Below are positions 46,267 through 55,009 of a DNA stretch of 60,000 bases, piece by piece. Under the pieces are notes generated by a model, which saw only the letters and a list, made by a program, of their open reading frames with translations, did no database searches and had not been told where the DNA came from. The stretch comes from Takakia lepidozioides (Eukaryota > Streptophyta > Takakiopsida > Takakiales > Takakiaceae), in the NCBI GenBank assembly GCA_030704615.1, contig CM060733.1:41604001-41664000 (forward strand), in the 5' to 3' direction. The number at the start of each line of letters is the position of its first letter. The stretch's first letter is position 1. A program made the position numbers and the translations under genes.

Positions 46267-47780
46267 CGGGACGCGTCCTCTACCTCTAAGCCCACTGGAC
46301 TTAAGGTTGCAGTTACGGAGGACAATTGGGAGCCTGACATTGGACCCATTGTCACCGGAGGAGAGAGACGACGTATACGGCGGTTCCTGAGGGCTTACAG
46401 GAATTGCTTTGCCTTCAGTTTGAAGGACTTGGGAGCACTGAAGGGTCAAGAGATCCGTATTGAGTTGGCCACTGACACGCCAATCTTTCGGAGACCCTAT
46501 AGATACAGTGACATGGAGAGGTCTTTGATTCAGATGAGGACTCAAGATCTCTGGGAGGCAGGTTTGGTGGAGCTCTCTGGTGGAGAGTATGCTTCAGCCA
46601 CAGTGATGCCAGCTAAGAAGGATGTCTATGGCAATTGGACGGAGAGACGTATGTGCGGTGATTACCGGCCTGTAAATCGTCAGACCAAGTCCGATAGGTA
46701 TGCCATGCCACACCAGAGGAGATCTTTGATGCCATTGGGCATTCCAAGGTCTTTAGCACGTTGGATTTACGATCCGGATATCACCAGTTGCCGATCAAGG
46801 AGGCGGATAAGCAAAAGACGGCATTCTGGGGGATCAATGAGCACGGGAAGGATTGCCTATACCAGTGGCGGTTCTTACCATTTGGGCTTAAAAACGCTCC
46901 CGCTGAGTTTCAAAGAGTCATGGACAGGATTCTAGCAGGGGTGGAGTTTGCTCGGTGCTACATAGATGACATCATCATCTTTAGTGCTACGGTGGAGGAG
47001 CATGAGAGACACCTTCAGGGGGTATTTGAGCGCTTGAGGACGCACGGATTGAAGTTACATCCGGGCAAGTGCAAGTTTTTCCACAACCAGATTGAGTATC
47101 TGGGTCACATGATATATCCTGGAGGATTGGGGGTACAGCAGACTAAGGTAGAGTCCATTGCACAGGTTCCACGCCCCACGGATGTGAGCCGAGTTCGAGC
47201 TTTCATGGGGTTAGCAAACTATTACAGACGGTTTGTTAAGGGATTTAGTGCCATTGCAAAGGCTCTAACCAAGCTGACCAAGGTGGACCAGGAGTGGCAG
47301 TGGGAAGATGAGCAAGAACAAGCTTTTCAAGAGCTCAAGGCGAGGTTGACCTCGGCGCCCATCTTGAGACGACCTATCAGGGGGCGTCCTTTTCAGCTGC
47401 ATACAGATTGGAGCATGCTGGGGCTTGGAGCGGTGCTCACACAGGTGGATGATGAGGGAAGAGAGTTCGTAGTGGCTTATGCTAGCCGCTCGAACAATGC
47501 TGCAGAGTCTAAGTATAGCTCATATGAGGGAGAATGCTTAGCTGCAGTGTGGGCCGTGGCACACTTCAGGTGCTATCTATACGGCAATCTCTTCACCCTT
47601 GTCACGGATCACCAACCACTCAAGTGGTTGATGGAGTCAGACAAGCTTACGGGGAAGCTTGCACGGTGGGCACTCATCCTTCAAGAGTATGACTTTCAGG
47701 TGGTGCATCGACCGGGTTTGGTCAATCGAAATGCAGATGGGTTGAGTCGCAATCCATGCACGAGCCAGCAGGATGACACT
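46261..47780 (+). pseudogene. reverse transcriptase and RNase H of copy 2
   Basis: The two frames 46420-46935 and 46761-48083 cover RT and RNase H with a single 1-bp loss near 46710. Motifs: RMCGDYRPVNRQTKSDRYAM, LDLRSGYHQLPIKEADKQKT, FLPFGLKNAPAEFQRVMD, CYIDDIIIFSA (YIDD), FMGLANYYRRFVKGFS, HTDWSMLGLGAVLTQ, SSYEGECLAAVWAVAHFRCY, LVTDHQPLKWLMES. This is the best preserved part of either copy and reads as a typical Ty3/gypsy RT-RH. Confidence 0.92.
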
Positions 47781-49128
47781 GGAGCTCGGTGGCATGGTGA
47801 GACGGACGAGGAGATGGTGCCCGGATGGCATGCATCTGCATTTCTGTGTATCTTGGCAGCGGAAGGCCAGGTTGGACCTGCAACAGGGATGACTGTAGAT
47901 CAAGTGTCTGAGGACCCTGAGGCCAGCAATGAGCAGGGTGGCGCCAAAGATATACATGAGGATTCAGTTGTGTTGGACTACCTCCGCACTGGAGACACGG
48001 CAGCCACTATGACTGCCACAACGAGCCAAGAGGTTCAGGTGGGAGGGACACACCTGCTCCGAGTGGGGAGGATGGTCGAGTGAGGATTGTGCCTCACCCA
48101 ACACAGCGGGCACGGTTAGTGCGGCATGCCCATGAGGAGTTGGGGCATTTTGGGGTGCGACGCACTCATAGTCTACTGCAGGGGCAGTATTGGTGGCGTG
48201 GTATGCACACAGAGGTGCAACAATTTGTGGCTAGGTGCATGGTGTGTGACAGGGTGCGTGCTTCATTCAACGCCCCTACTCCACAATTGCACCCTCTTCC
48301 GATCATGGGATTGGGCTACAGGTGGAGTCTTGACTTCGCAGGGCCGTTGCCACTGACCATGCGCCACAACAAGTACGTGTTGGTGATGGTGGAGCACTTT
48401 CTCCAAGTGGATTGAATTGGTTCCATTGCCTGATAAGGCTAGTGAGGGAGCTGCGTATGCATTCCTGGATTGTGTGCTTAGCCGATTCGGTGCTCCAGCT
48501 GAGGTACTCACGGACCAAGGAGAGAGTTCTTGGGGGAGTTTCAGGCTTTGTGTGACAAGGCCTTGATAGACCACCGCACCACTTCTCGGGATCATCCTGA
48601 GGCCGATGGCTTGGCAGAGAGAGTTGTTCAGACAGTAAAGAGGGGTTTGCGCAAGTATGGCTTGCAGAAGGGACACCTAGGAGATTGGGACCTTCAGTTA
48701 CCCTGGTTAGCCATGGGCTACAGGTTCAGCAAGCAAGCATCACTTGCCTCCTTCTCACCATACTTTCTTCTCTTTGGCCGAGAGCCGGATTTGCCTACAT
48801 CCATTCGCAGAGAAGCTGCTACAGTTCTTAACCTTGACGATCCGGACGTGTGGGCACGTGCATGTGAGCAGCGTGCAGAGTTGTTCAAGAGAGTCATGCC
48901 CATGGCTTTCGAGAACCTTGCCATTGCACAACACCGTGATACGTTGAGGTATGCTACCATACGTGGTGGGGGCTATCGTCCTGGGGTTCGGAGATTCAAC
49001 CCTGGTGACTATGTCTATCTGCAGCAGACTGCTCCTACGACCCTGGATGTGACTGCAGGACGTGTTATTTTGAGGGTTCGAGAGGTCTTGCCCTCAGGCG
49101 TCTTGGTCTTGGAGGTCGGGATGGCATA
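47781..49128 (+). pseudogene. integrase of copy 2
   Basis: Linker, then the HHCC zinc domain (HAHEELGHFGVRR...CMVCDRVRASF, 48127-48265). The rve core follows: WSLDFAGPLP (first Asp), a frameshift near 48400, TDQG (second Asp, another shift near 48520) and DHPEADGLAERVVQ (catalytic Glu, 35th residue after the second Asp by my count). Next come the GPY-like KQASLASFSPYFLLFGREP and a C-terminal barrel-like stretch (FNPGDYVYLQQ, ILRVREVLPSG). A 1-bp loss near 49114 separates it from the PHD finger, which in copy 1 is in the same frame. Confidence 0.88.
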
Positions 49129-49371
49129 ACTTGGAAGGACCATGTGCGTAATTGTGCGCCATGTCACCTTCCGAATGTCGATGGCAGGATTGACCCAAAC
49201 CTGGCAGTGGTATCTGCAGGTTTGAGGTGCATGTTGTGTGGGTCTGCTAAAGGGGCAGCCACCATGCTGGTGTGTGATCGATGCTCTAGAGGTTGGCATA
49301 TGGGATGCTTGACTCCACCTCTTGAGATGGTTCCGGATGGGGATTGGTTATGTCCACATTGCATTGGATAG
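49129..49371 (+). pseudogene. C-terminal PHD finger of copy 2
   Basis: CMLC...CDRCSRGWHMGC...WLCPHC gives the C4HC3 pattern of a PHD finger (49228-49365), with the conserved Trp before the last Cys pair. PHD fingers read histone H3 tails; here the finger sits where chromoviruses carry a chromodomain. A spacer HLPNVDGRIDPNLA links it to the integrase. Confidence 0.88.
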
Positions 49372-49628
49372 TGGGAGTGGATACAACCATGGAAGGCTAA
49401 CAAGAAACGCAAGGCCCAGCTACTAGGAGACCTTGAACACACGAGGTCCTGGCTCAAGTTCACAGATTGCAAGACGGCGACTAACGATGGGGCTACTCTT
49501 GTACCGGCCTCTTGGTCTATAGAGTTTGAGTACAATAGGGACAGTGATAGAGGACTTAGTACGGCTGTGGCTATTACATCTTGTAGCTATCTGGAGGTAG
49601 AGGGACCTATCCACCAGCTAGGGGGCGA
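49372..49628 (+). other. 3' untranslated region of copy 2
   Basis: It matches 53165-53419 of copy 1 almost base for base up to GGGCGA and contains purine-rich runs (GGAGGTAGAGGGA, CTAGGGGGCGA) that could serve as polypurine tract. Confidence 0.6.
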
Positions 49629-49714
49629 TTGTGGCAGACTACTTTATTGTGCATATATGTGTGGTGTGGTTTGGACAGCGATGTAGTTGTGTAGCGATAT
49701 GTATGCGCACGACA
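49629..49714 (+). repeat. split repeat B1 of copy 2
   Basis: 86 bp from TTGTGGCAGACTAC to GCGCACGACA, identical to B2 (50070-50155) except one T/C. GC (49715-49716) follows, giving the perfect palindrome GACAGCTGTC at the B1-A2 join. Confidence 0.9.
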
Positions 49715-49716
49715 GC

Positions 49717-50069
49717 TGTCAAGTTAAATAAGCACAGTGTGAAAACAGCTAGAGAATAAAACTAGTTATTTGTATTTAACACTTGGATTTAGGTCAAGTG
49801 TTAAATCAGGTGTCAAGTTTAGTTTGACACCTGGTCCGTCTTATCTTCACGAGAGCGGCAGTCGCGCGGCTCATCTCTCTCGAGTTGAGCCTGCGCGACC
49901 GAGCTCCTGCATGCGTTAGATTTGAGTGTGCTTATGATGGGAGTGTAGGTTGTTGTGGGGTGGAGTCCCCATAGCTTGGGGTGCCCCTGGCTCGACTTCT
50001 GTTTTAAAGAGTGATAGCGATGGATTCATGTTTTTCTGTGTGAGCAGTGTGTTTTTAGTTTTCTTATCA
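49717..50069 (+). repeat. repeat A2 of copy 2
   Basis: 353 bp, matching A1 (38304-38658) with a few small indels and substitutions. Confidence 0.9.
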
Positions 50070-50155
50070 TTGTGGCAGACTACTTTATTGTGCATATATG
50101 TGTGGTGTGGTTTGGACAGCGATGCAGTTGTGTAGCGATATGTATGCGCACGACA
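50070..50155 (+). repeat. split repeat B2 of copy 2
   Basis: Second 86-bp copy of B; its end CACGACA is the right end of the element and transposase sequence resumes directly. Confidence 0.9.
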
Positions 50156-51136
50156 GCTCGGATGATTGCATTGTGGAGGCTTTGAAAACTGGATTTCTAG
50201 AAGCGCAACTTTTATGCCATAAACTTGGGATGAAACCAAACAAGCGACAAATTTGGATTGGTGGAATGAGCCATGGACAATTGAGAGACAAATGGAGGCC
50301 GAGCTATTCAAAAGCATGGAAGAGGAGGGTGATGATGTCGATGCCATAGATTCTATTTGTCATCTTAATGCAGATACACATATTCAAAATGAGGTCGTGG
50401 AAGATGAATTGGTGTGCAGGCCTTCGAATTCAATGGAGGATGTTTTGAGCCAACATTTGGATGATCATGCGGAAGAGGTACTTGTTCAAAGTGAATTGAG
50501 ACATACTCTGGATGTTGTCATTGATGAGTTTGAACAAGAGAAAGATGGATCAAAGGCGGTGGTTCCATTTGTCAAAGTAGACGGGAAGACCATATTCAAA
50601 AGCACTTTGGTTAGCCAACTCAATGGCAACCCTACTCTATCCAATGATAGATTGACACGAGTAAGAAGTGCATCGATGTTGTTTTGCCGAGAAAACAAAC
50701 CAACTACCAGCAACAAAGCCATGAGCTAGGGATTGGGTTCGGATTGTGCTGTATTTTTTGTTGATGAGGAGACTGCGATCCAAACTACAAACAGGAAAGG
50801 CAGACCAGGGAAAACCTGCAGGGGAGCAACCAAAGGTACTTGGTATTTGGGCAGGGTTCAAAGAATGCGGAAGAAAATCATAAACGGTTTGTAGAATGTA
50901 GGGATTCTGTTGATTTATTGGAGCGTCCTTCTCATATGGAGATTGGGTTAGCATGGTACCAAAAAATTCGAGGAGGGGTCTATACGTACGATTTGACGGA
51001 TAGCATGATGATTGATTTGGATTCCATTATCGCGTTAGCATGTTTAAAGTACAATGTCAAGTCAAACACATATATACTTGATGCAAATGACCGAAAAGTC
51101 TTTGACAACTTTATCAAAGGCAAATATTTTTTTTAA
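50156..51136 (+). pseudogene. transposase of the DNA transposon, 3' part
   Basis: It continues the frame broken at 38303: SDDCIVEALKTGFLEAQLLC, then after a 1-bp shift DWWNEPWTIERQMEAELFKS (50253 onward), then an acidic region and FVKVDGKTIFKSTLVSQLN. After further breaks comes a C-terminal block (GLAWYQKIRGGVYTYDL, DLDSIIALACLKYNV, YILDANDRKVFDNF) ending at 51136. Together with 34862-38303 this gives a protein of well over 1000 residues. Confidence 0.6.
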
Positions 51137-51412
51137 TTAATTTGTTAGATTTTATTATGTTTTAAATGAATAAATTCGATATAATATAAAAACATACATA
51201 TACATATTGGAGGGTTATTTTTAATGATGGAAAATGAGAATATACATACAGAAGGGGTACTTTTTAAAAATTGTAAATTTTTGTATATTTACAGGAGGGG
51301 GTTTTATAATTTTCAAAAAGTATGTACAGAGGGGTATAAATTATCCAAGGACCCGTATACAGGGGGTTTTTTTATTAGGCGACGAACGCACGTAATACGC
51401 ACAGTTTATAAA
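51137..51412 (+). repeat. right subterminal region of the DNA transposon
   Basis: AT-rich with ACATACAGAAGGGG, TTTACAGGAGGGGG and ATGTACAGAGGGG repeats mirroring the left end. The TIR follows at 51413-51428. Confidence 0.65.
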
Positions 51413-51428
51413 GAGTGCACCCCCCAGG

Positions 51429-52891
51429 CGGGGAAGCTTGCACGGTGGGCACTCATCCTTCAAGAGTATGACTTTCAGGTTGTGCATCGACCGGGTTTGG
51501 TCAATCGGGATGCAGATGGGTTGAGTCGCAATCCATGCACGAGCCAGCAGGATGATACTGGAGCTTGGTGGCATGATGAGACGGACGAGGAGATGGTGCC
51601 CGGATGGCATGCATCTGCATTTCTGTGTATCTTGGCAGCGGAAGGCCAGGTTGGACATACAACAGGGATGAGAGTGTCTGAGGACCCTGAGGCCAGCAAT
51701 GAGCAAGGTGGCGCCAAAGATATACATGAGGATTCAGCTGTGTTGGACTACCTCCGCACTGGAGACACAATAGCCACTGTGACTGCCAAGAAGAGGGATC
51801 GGATCCTACAACGAGCCAAGAGGTTCAAGTGGGAGGGGACACACCTGCTCCGAGTGTGGGAGGATGGTCGAGTGAGGACTGAGCCTCACCCAACATAGCG
51901 GGCACGGTTAGTGCGGCATGCCCATGAGGAGTTGGGGCATTTTGGGATGCGACGCATTCATAGTCTACTGCAGGGGCAGTATTGGTGGCGTGGTATGCAC
52001 ACAGAGGTGCAACAATTTGTGGCTAGGTGCATGGTGTGTGATAGGGTGCGTGCTTCATTCAACGCCCATACTCCACAATTGCACCCTCTTCCAATCATGG
52101 GATTGGGCTACAGGTGGAGTCTTGATTTCGCAGGGCCGTTGCCACTGACCATGCGCCACAACAAGTATGTGTTGGTGATGGTGGAACACTTCTCCAAGTG
52201 GATCGAGTTGGTTCCATTGCTTGATAAGGCTAGTGAGGGAGCTGCGTATGCATTCTTGGATTGTGTACTTAGCCGATTCGGTGCTGCAGCTGAGGTACTC
52301 ACGGACCAAGGGAGAGAGTTCTTGGGGGAGTTTCAGGCGTTGTGTGACAAGGCCTTGGTAGACCACCGCACCACTTCTCGGGATCATCCTGAGGCCAATG
52401 GCTTGGCAAAGAGGGTTGTTCAGACAGTAAAGAGGGGTTTGCGCAAGTATGGCTTGCAGAAGGGACACCTAGGAGATTGGGACCTTCAGTTACCTTGGTT
52501 AGCCATGGGCTACAGGTTCAGCAAACAAGCATCACTTGCCTCCTTCTCACCATACTTTCTTCTCTTTGGCCGAGAGCCGGATATGCCTGCATCTATTCGT
52601 AGAGAAGCTGCTACAGTTCTCAACCTTGACGATCCGGATATGTGGGCACGTGCATGTGATCAGCGTGCAGAGTTGTTCAAGAAAGTCATGCCCATGGCTT
52701 TCGAGAACCTTGCCATTGCACAACATCGTGATATGTTGAGGTATGCTACCATACGTGGTGGGGCCTATCGTCCTAGGGTTTGGAGATTTAACCCTGGTGA
52801 CTATGTTTATCTGCAGCAGACTGATCTTACGACCTTGGATATGACTGCAGGACGTACTATTTTGAGGATTCGAGAGGTGTTGCCCTCATGA
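51429..52891 (+). pseudogene. RNase H tail and integrase of copy 1
   Basis: The frame resumes after the transposon with GKLARWALILQEYDFQVVHR (end of RNase H). After TAG 51896 (CAG in copy 2) the integrase is open to 52888: HHCC (HAHEELGHFGMRR...CMVCDRVRASF), WSLDFAGPLP, LTDQGREF and DHPEANGLAKRVVQ. The catalytic Glu is Lys here (GAG to AAG). GPY-like FSPYFLLFGREPDMP and the FNPGDYVYLQQ barrel follow. The frame continues past a single TGA (52889) into the PHD finger, which proves they were one protein. Confidence 0.9.
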
Positions 52892-53164
52892 GTCCTCATC
52901 TTGGAGGGTCGGGATGGCATGATTTGGAAGGACCATGTGCGTAATTGCACGCCATGTCACCTTCCAAATGTTGATGGAAGGGTTGACCCAAACCTGGCAG
53001 TGGTACCTGCAAGTTTGAGGTGCATGTTGTGTGGGTCTGCTAGAGGGGCAGCCACCATGCTGATGTGTGATCAATGCTCTAGAGGTTGGCATATGGGATG
53101 CTTGACTCCACCTCTTGAGATGGTTCCTGATGGGGATTGGTTATGTCCGCATTGCATTGGATAG
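52892..53164 (+). pseudogene. C-terminal PHD finger of copy 1
   Basis: Same frame as the integrase. CMLC...CDQCSRGWHMGC...WLCPHCIG-stop, C4HC3 complete (53021-53158). The pattern is conserved in both copies despite decay elsewhere. Confidence 0.88.
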
Positions 53165-53419
53165 TGGGAGTGGATACAACCATGGAAGGCTAACAAGAAA
53201 TGCAAGGCCAAGCTACTAGGAGACCAACACACGAGATCCTGACTCAAGTTCAGAGATTGCAAGACGGCGACTAACGATGGGGTTGCTCTTGTACCCGGCC
53301 TCTTGGTCTATAGAGTTTGAGTACAATAGGGACAGTGATAGAGGACTTAGTACGGTTGTGGCTATTAGATCTTGTAGCTATCTAGAGTTAGAGGGACCTA
53401 ACCACCAGCTATTGGGCGA
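53165..53419 (+). other. 3' untranslated region of copy 1
   Basis: Near-identical to 49372-49628; similarity to copy 2 stops abruptly at the start of B1. Confidence 0.6.
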
Positions 53420-53505
53420 TTGTGGTATAGTTTTCTAGGATTGTGTGCTTAGATTGTGTGGTGGACAACGATGTATGTTGTGGCACGATGCTTAGGTGCA
53501 CGACA
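53420..53505 (+). repeat. split repeat B1 of copy 1
   Basis: 86 bp from TTGTGGTATAG to GGTGCACGACA; three transitions against B2. GC (53506-53507) follows and forms GACAGCTGTC with A2. Confidence 0.9.
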
Positions 53506-53507
53506 GC

Positions 53508-53874
53508 TGTCATGGTTTTAGTCATGGTTATCTAGAATTACCTACTTCTAGTTAACTAGGACATTTTAGATATTTATATTTATATTTTGTGTGTTGGGAC
53601 TTCATTTGGTCTCACATGCCAAGTGAGGTGTTGAGCCTCACTTGAGACATGGAGATAGGTTTTCCCCTTGTGAGTGTTGAGGAGACTCATCTTCTTGTAG
53701 TTGAGCCTCCATGAGCCTCTCCCACCTCCATAGCTCTAGGTATTGAGAGGGAGTGTGGTGAGGGCTTTGTAGGGTGGATTCCTTTAGCAAAGGTGCCCTT
53801 GGCTTGACTTAGTTTATGTGATTGAGTAGATTCATGAGTGGAGTGTTTCCATTGTGTGTTCACTTCCATTATCA
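53508..53874 (+). repeat. repeat A2 of copy 1
   Basis: 367 bp, matching A1 (22752-23112); a short TCATGGTT duplication near its start explains most of the length difference. Confidence 0.9.
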
Positions 53875-53960
53875 TTGTGGTATAGCTTTCTAGGATTGTG
53901 TGCTTAGATTGTGTGATGGACAGCGATGTATGTTGTGGCACGATGCTTAGGTGCACGACA
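53875..53960 (+). repeat. split repeat B2 of copy 1
   Basis: 86 bp, right end of copy 1, followed by AAAT, which also precedes A1. Confidence 0.9.
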
Positions 53961-54027
53961 AAATGAACAAAATTGGAAGACATGGTGAAAGTGTCCTTCA
54001 GGGACAAATGATTTTGTTTTGTTTTGA

Positions 54028-54093
54028 GAGAGAAGACTCCGGTCGAAGCCGGCATAAGTAAGAGCCACTTTGCCTTGCGGCTACTGCATCTTT
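54028..54093 (+). repeat. dispersed repeat, partner of 20195-20262
   Basis: CGGTCGAAGCCGGCATAA, AAGAGCCACTT and CTACTGC recur as at 20195-20262. Confidence 0.55.
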
Positions 54094-54095
54094 TC

Positions 54096-54270
54096 AGGCA
54101 AATCCAATTATGTATTTAAAATTCATTAAAATTTGATTTAATTCAAAATTGATTGAAGAATGAGTGTGTCGTTGGGGAAGCAAATGTTTTTTTTTGGGTT
54201 GAATCTCTGCACATGTGTTGCAAACATATTCAAGCACATGCAAGCAAAAGATGAGCTTCAACGGTCGGTC
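54096..54270 (+). repeat. AT-rich dispersed repeat, second copy
   Basis: Same order of landmarks as 22530-22690. Confidence 0.65.
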
Positions 54271-54570
54271 GTTCAGTTGGTCGTACCTTTTTTGTATTTT
54301 AGAAAATGCAAGTGACCATCATCGACGGAGGTCTCTCTTTTAAAAAAAAAAAAAAAAAAAAAGTGACCGCCAAACTAGCGGTCGCTTGATAGTTTTTATT
54401 TTTTTTAAATCAAATTTCAAAAATATTTAGCAACCACCATACTGGCGGTCGCTTGTATTTCTAATTTTATAAATATAAAGCCATATTGACGGTCGATATT
54501 TTTCTCATTTTAAAATTTTGAAGCGACCATCATATTAGCGGTCATTTGGATTCTATTTTTAAAAATATGA
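54271..54570. repeat. GCGACCGCC(A) inverted-repeat array
   Basis: AGTGACCGCCAAACTAGCGGTCGCTT (54362-54387) is an imperfect inverted repeat. It recurs in variants at about 54430-54453 and 54516-54549 with AT-rich spacers, and half-sites occur at 54261-54290. Such arrays are typical of subterminal regions of DNA transposons; no complete ends were found. A long A-run lies at 54342-54361. Confidence 0.6.
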
Positions 54571-54664
54571 AGTGAAGATTGGAGGGCTCATTGTCAGAAT
54601 CAAATAGGGCGAATCAAAACACATGTACATTTTAGCCTATGATTAAAAATCTGCAATCATAGAC

Positions 54665-54812
54665 ATTCAAAATCCAATTATTTACTTAAAATTCATTAAA
54701 ATTTGATTTAATTCAAAATTTCGTTCTAGGATGAGTGCATCGTTGGGGAGATTTTTTTATTTTTTATTTTTTTCCAGTCAAATCATTGCACATGTGTTGC
54801 AGACATATTCAA
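54665..54812 (+). repeat. AT-rich dispersed repeat, third copy
   Basis: Landmarks as in the copies at 22530 and 54096, with a longer T-run. Confidence 0.65.
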
Positions 54813-54817
54813 GCACG

Positions 54818-54965
54818 CTAGGGTAGCCTGTGCCGTTGGCCCAAGTGTCCAGTGTCATCCCCTATGTATCCAGATGCCCCACTCTTTGGGATCTAGGGTA
54901 GCCTTTGCCATTGGCCCATGTGTAAATTGAAATCTAACCTAGTGTGCAATCTCCTATGTATCCAA
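54818..54965 (+). repeat. 75-80-bp direct duplication
   Basis: CTAGGGTAGCCT.TGCC.TTGGCCCA.GTGT followed by CCTATGTATCCA occurs twice. Confidence 0.65.
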
Positions 54966-55009
54966 GTATGTCTCCCATGTCAAGGCCCCATTAACTGTTT
55001 TCCATGAAT

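Larger units (their letters stand above)
38304..50155 (+). mobile_element. retroelement copy 2: same family, split direct repeats, nested in the transposase
   Basis: It starts TGTCAAGTTAAATAAG and ends GCGCACGACA, 11852 bp. The transposase reading stops at its left edge (VQS) and resumes at its right edge (SDDCIVEALKTG). No target duplication can be read from the flanks (CAATC left, GCTCG right). Layout as in copy 1 but with a longer leader that holds foreign DNA. Most damage is single-base indels, few nonsense codons. B1 and B2 differ by one transition in 86 bp (three in copy 1), which fits a younger insertion. Confidence 0.88.
30291..51428 (+). mobile_element. large DNA transposon, 16-bp TIRs, 8-bp TSD, carrying host gene pieces and retroelement copy 2
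   Basis: The left end CCTGGGGGGTGCACTC (30291-30306) is the exact reverse complement of the right end (51413-51428). CGGGGAAG is duplicated outside both ends (30283-30290, 51429-51436) and occurs once in the undisturbed RNase H of copy 2 (about 47653). Eight-bp duplications fit hAT, P or Merlin-like superfamilies; the TIR does not start CA as most hAT ends do. Subterminal DNA on both sides repeats TACAGAGGGG and TACAGGAGGGGG-type words. Without nested copy 2 it is about 9.3 kb. It holds a minus-strand accessory-like ORF, OSB exon copies, a LINE scrap and a plus-strand transposase. Confidence 0.92.
22752..53960 (+). mobile_element. retroelement copy 1: gag-PR-DNA methyltransferase-RT-RH-INT-PHD with split direct repeats (interrupted)
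   Basis: Outer ends are TGTCATGG (22752) and GTGCACGACA (53960), flanked by AAAT on both sides (22748-22751, 53961-53964), a possible 4-bp target duplication, though in AT-rich DNA. Without the 21.1-kb DNA transposon inserted at 30291-51428 the element is about 10.1 kb. Layout: A1, leader, gag, protease, C5-methyltransferase, RT, RNase H, integrase, PHD, then B1-GC-A2-B2. The RT-RH-INT order is that of Ty3/gypsy elements. Coding DNA carries many nonsense changes, so this copy is dead. The same family recurs as copy 2 nested inside and as a solo repeat at 10101-10397. Confidence 0.88.

Noticed and set aside
48083-49371. Tyrosine recombinase, expected for split-repeat elements
   Set aside because: I searched the frames after RNase H for an R...HxxR...Y arrangement and saw instead HHCC plus DDE integrase blocks.
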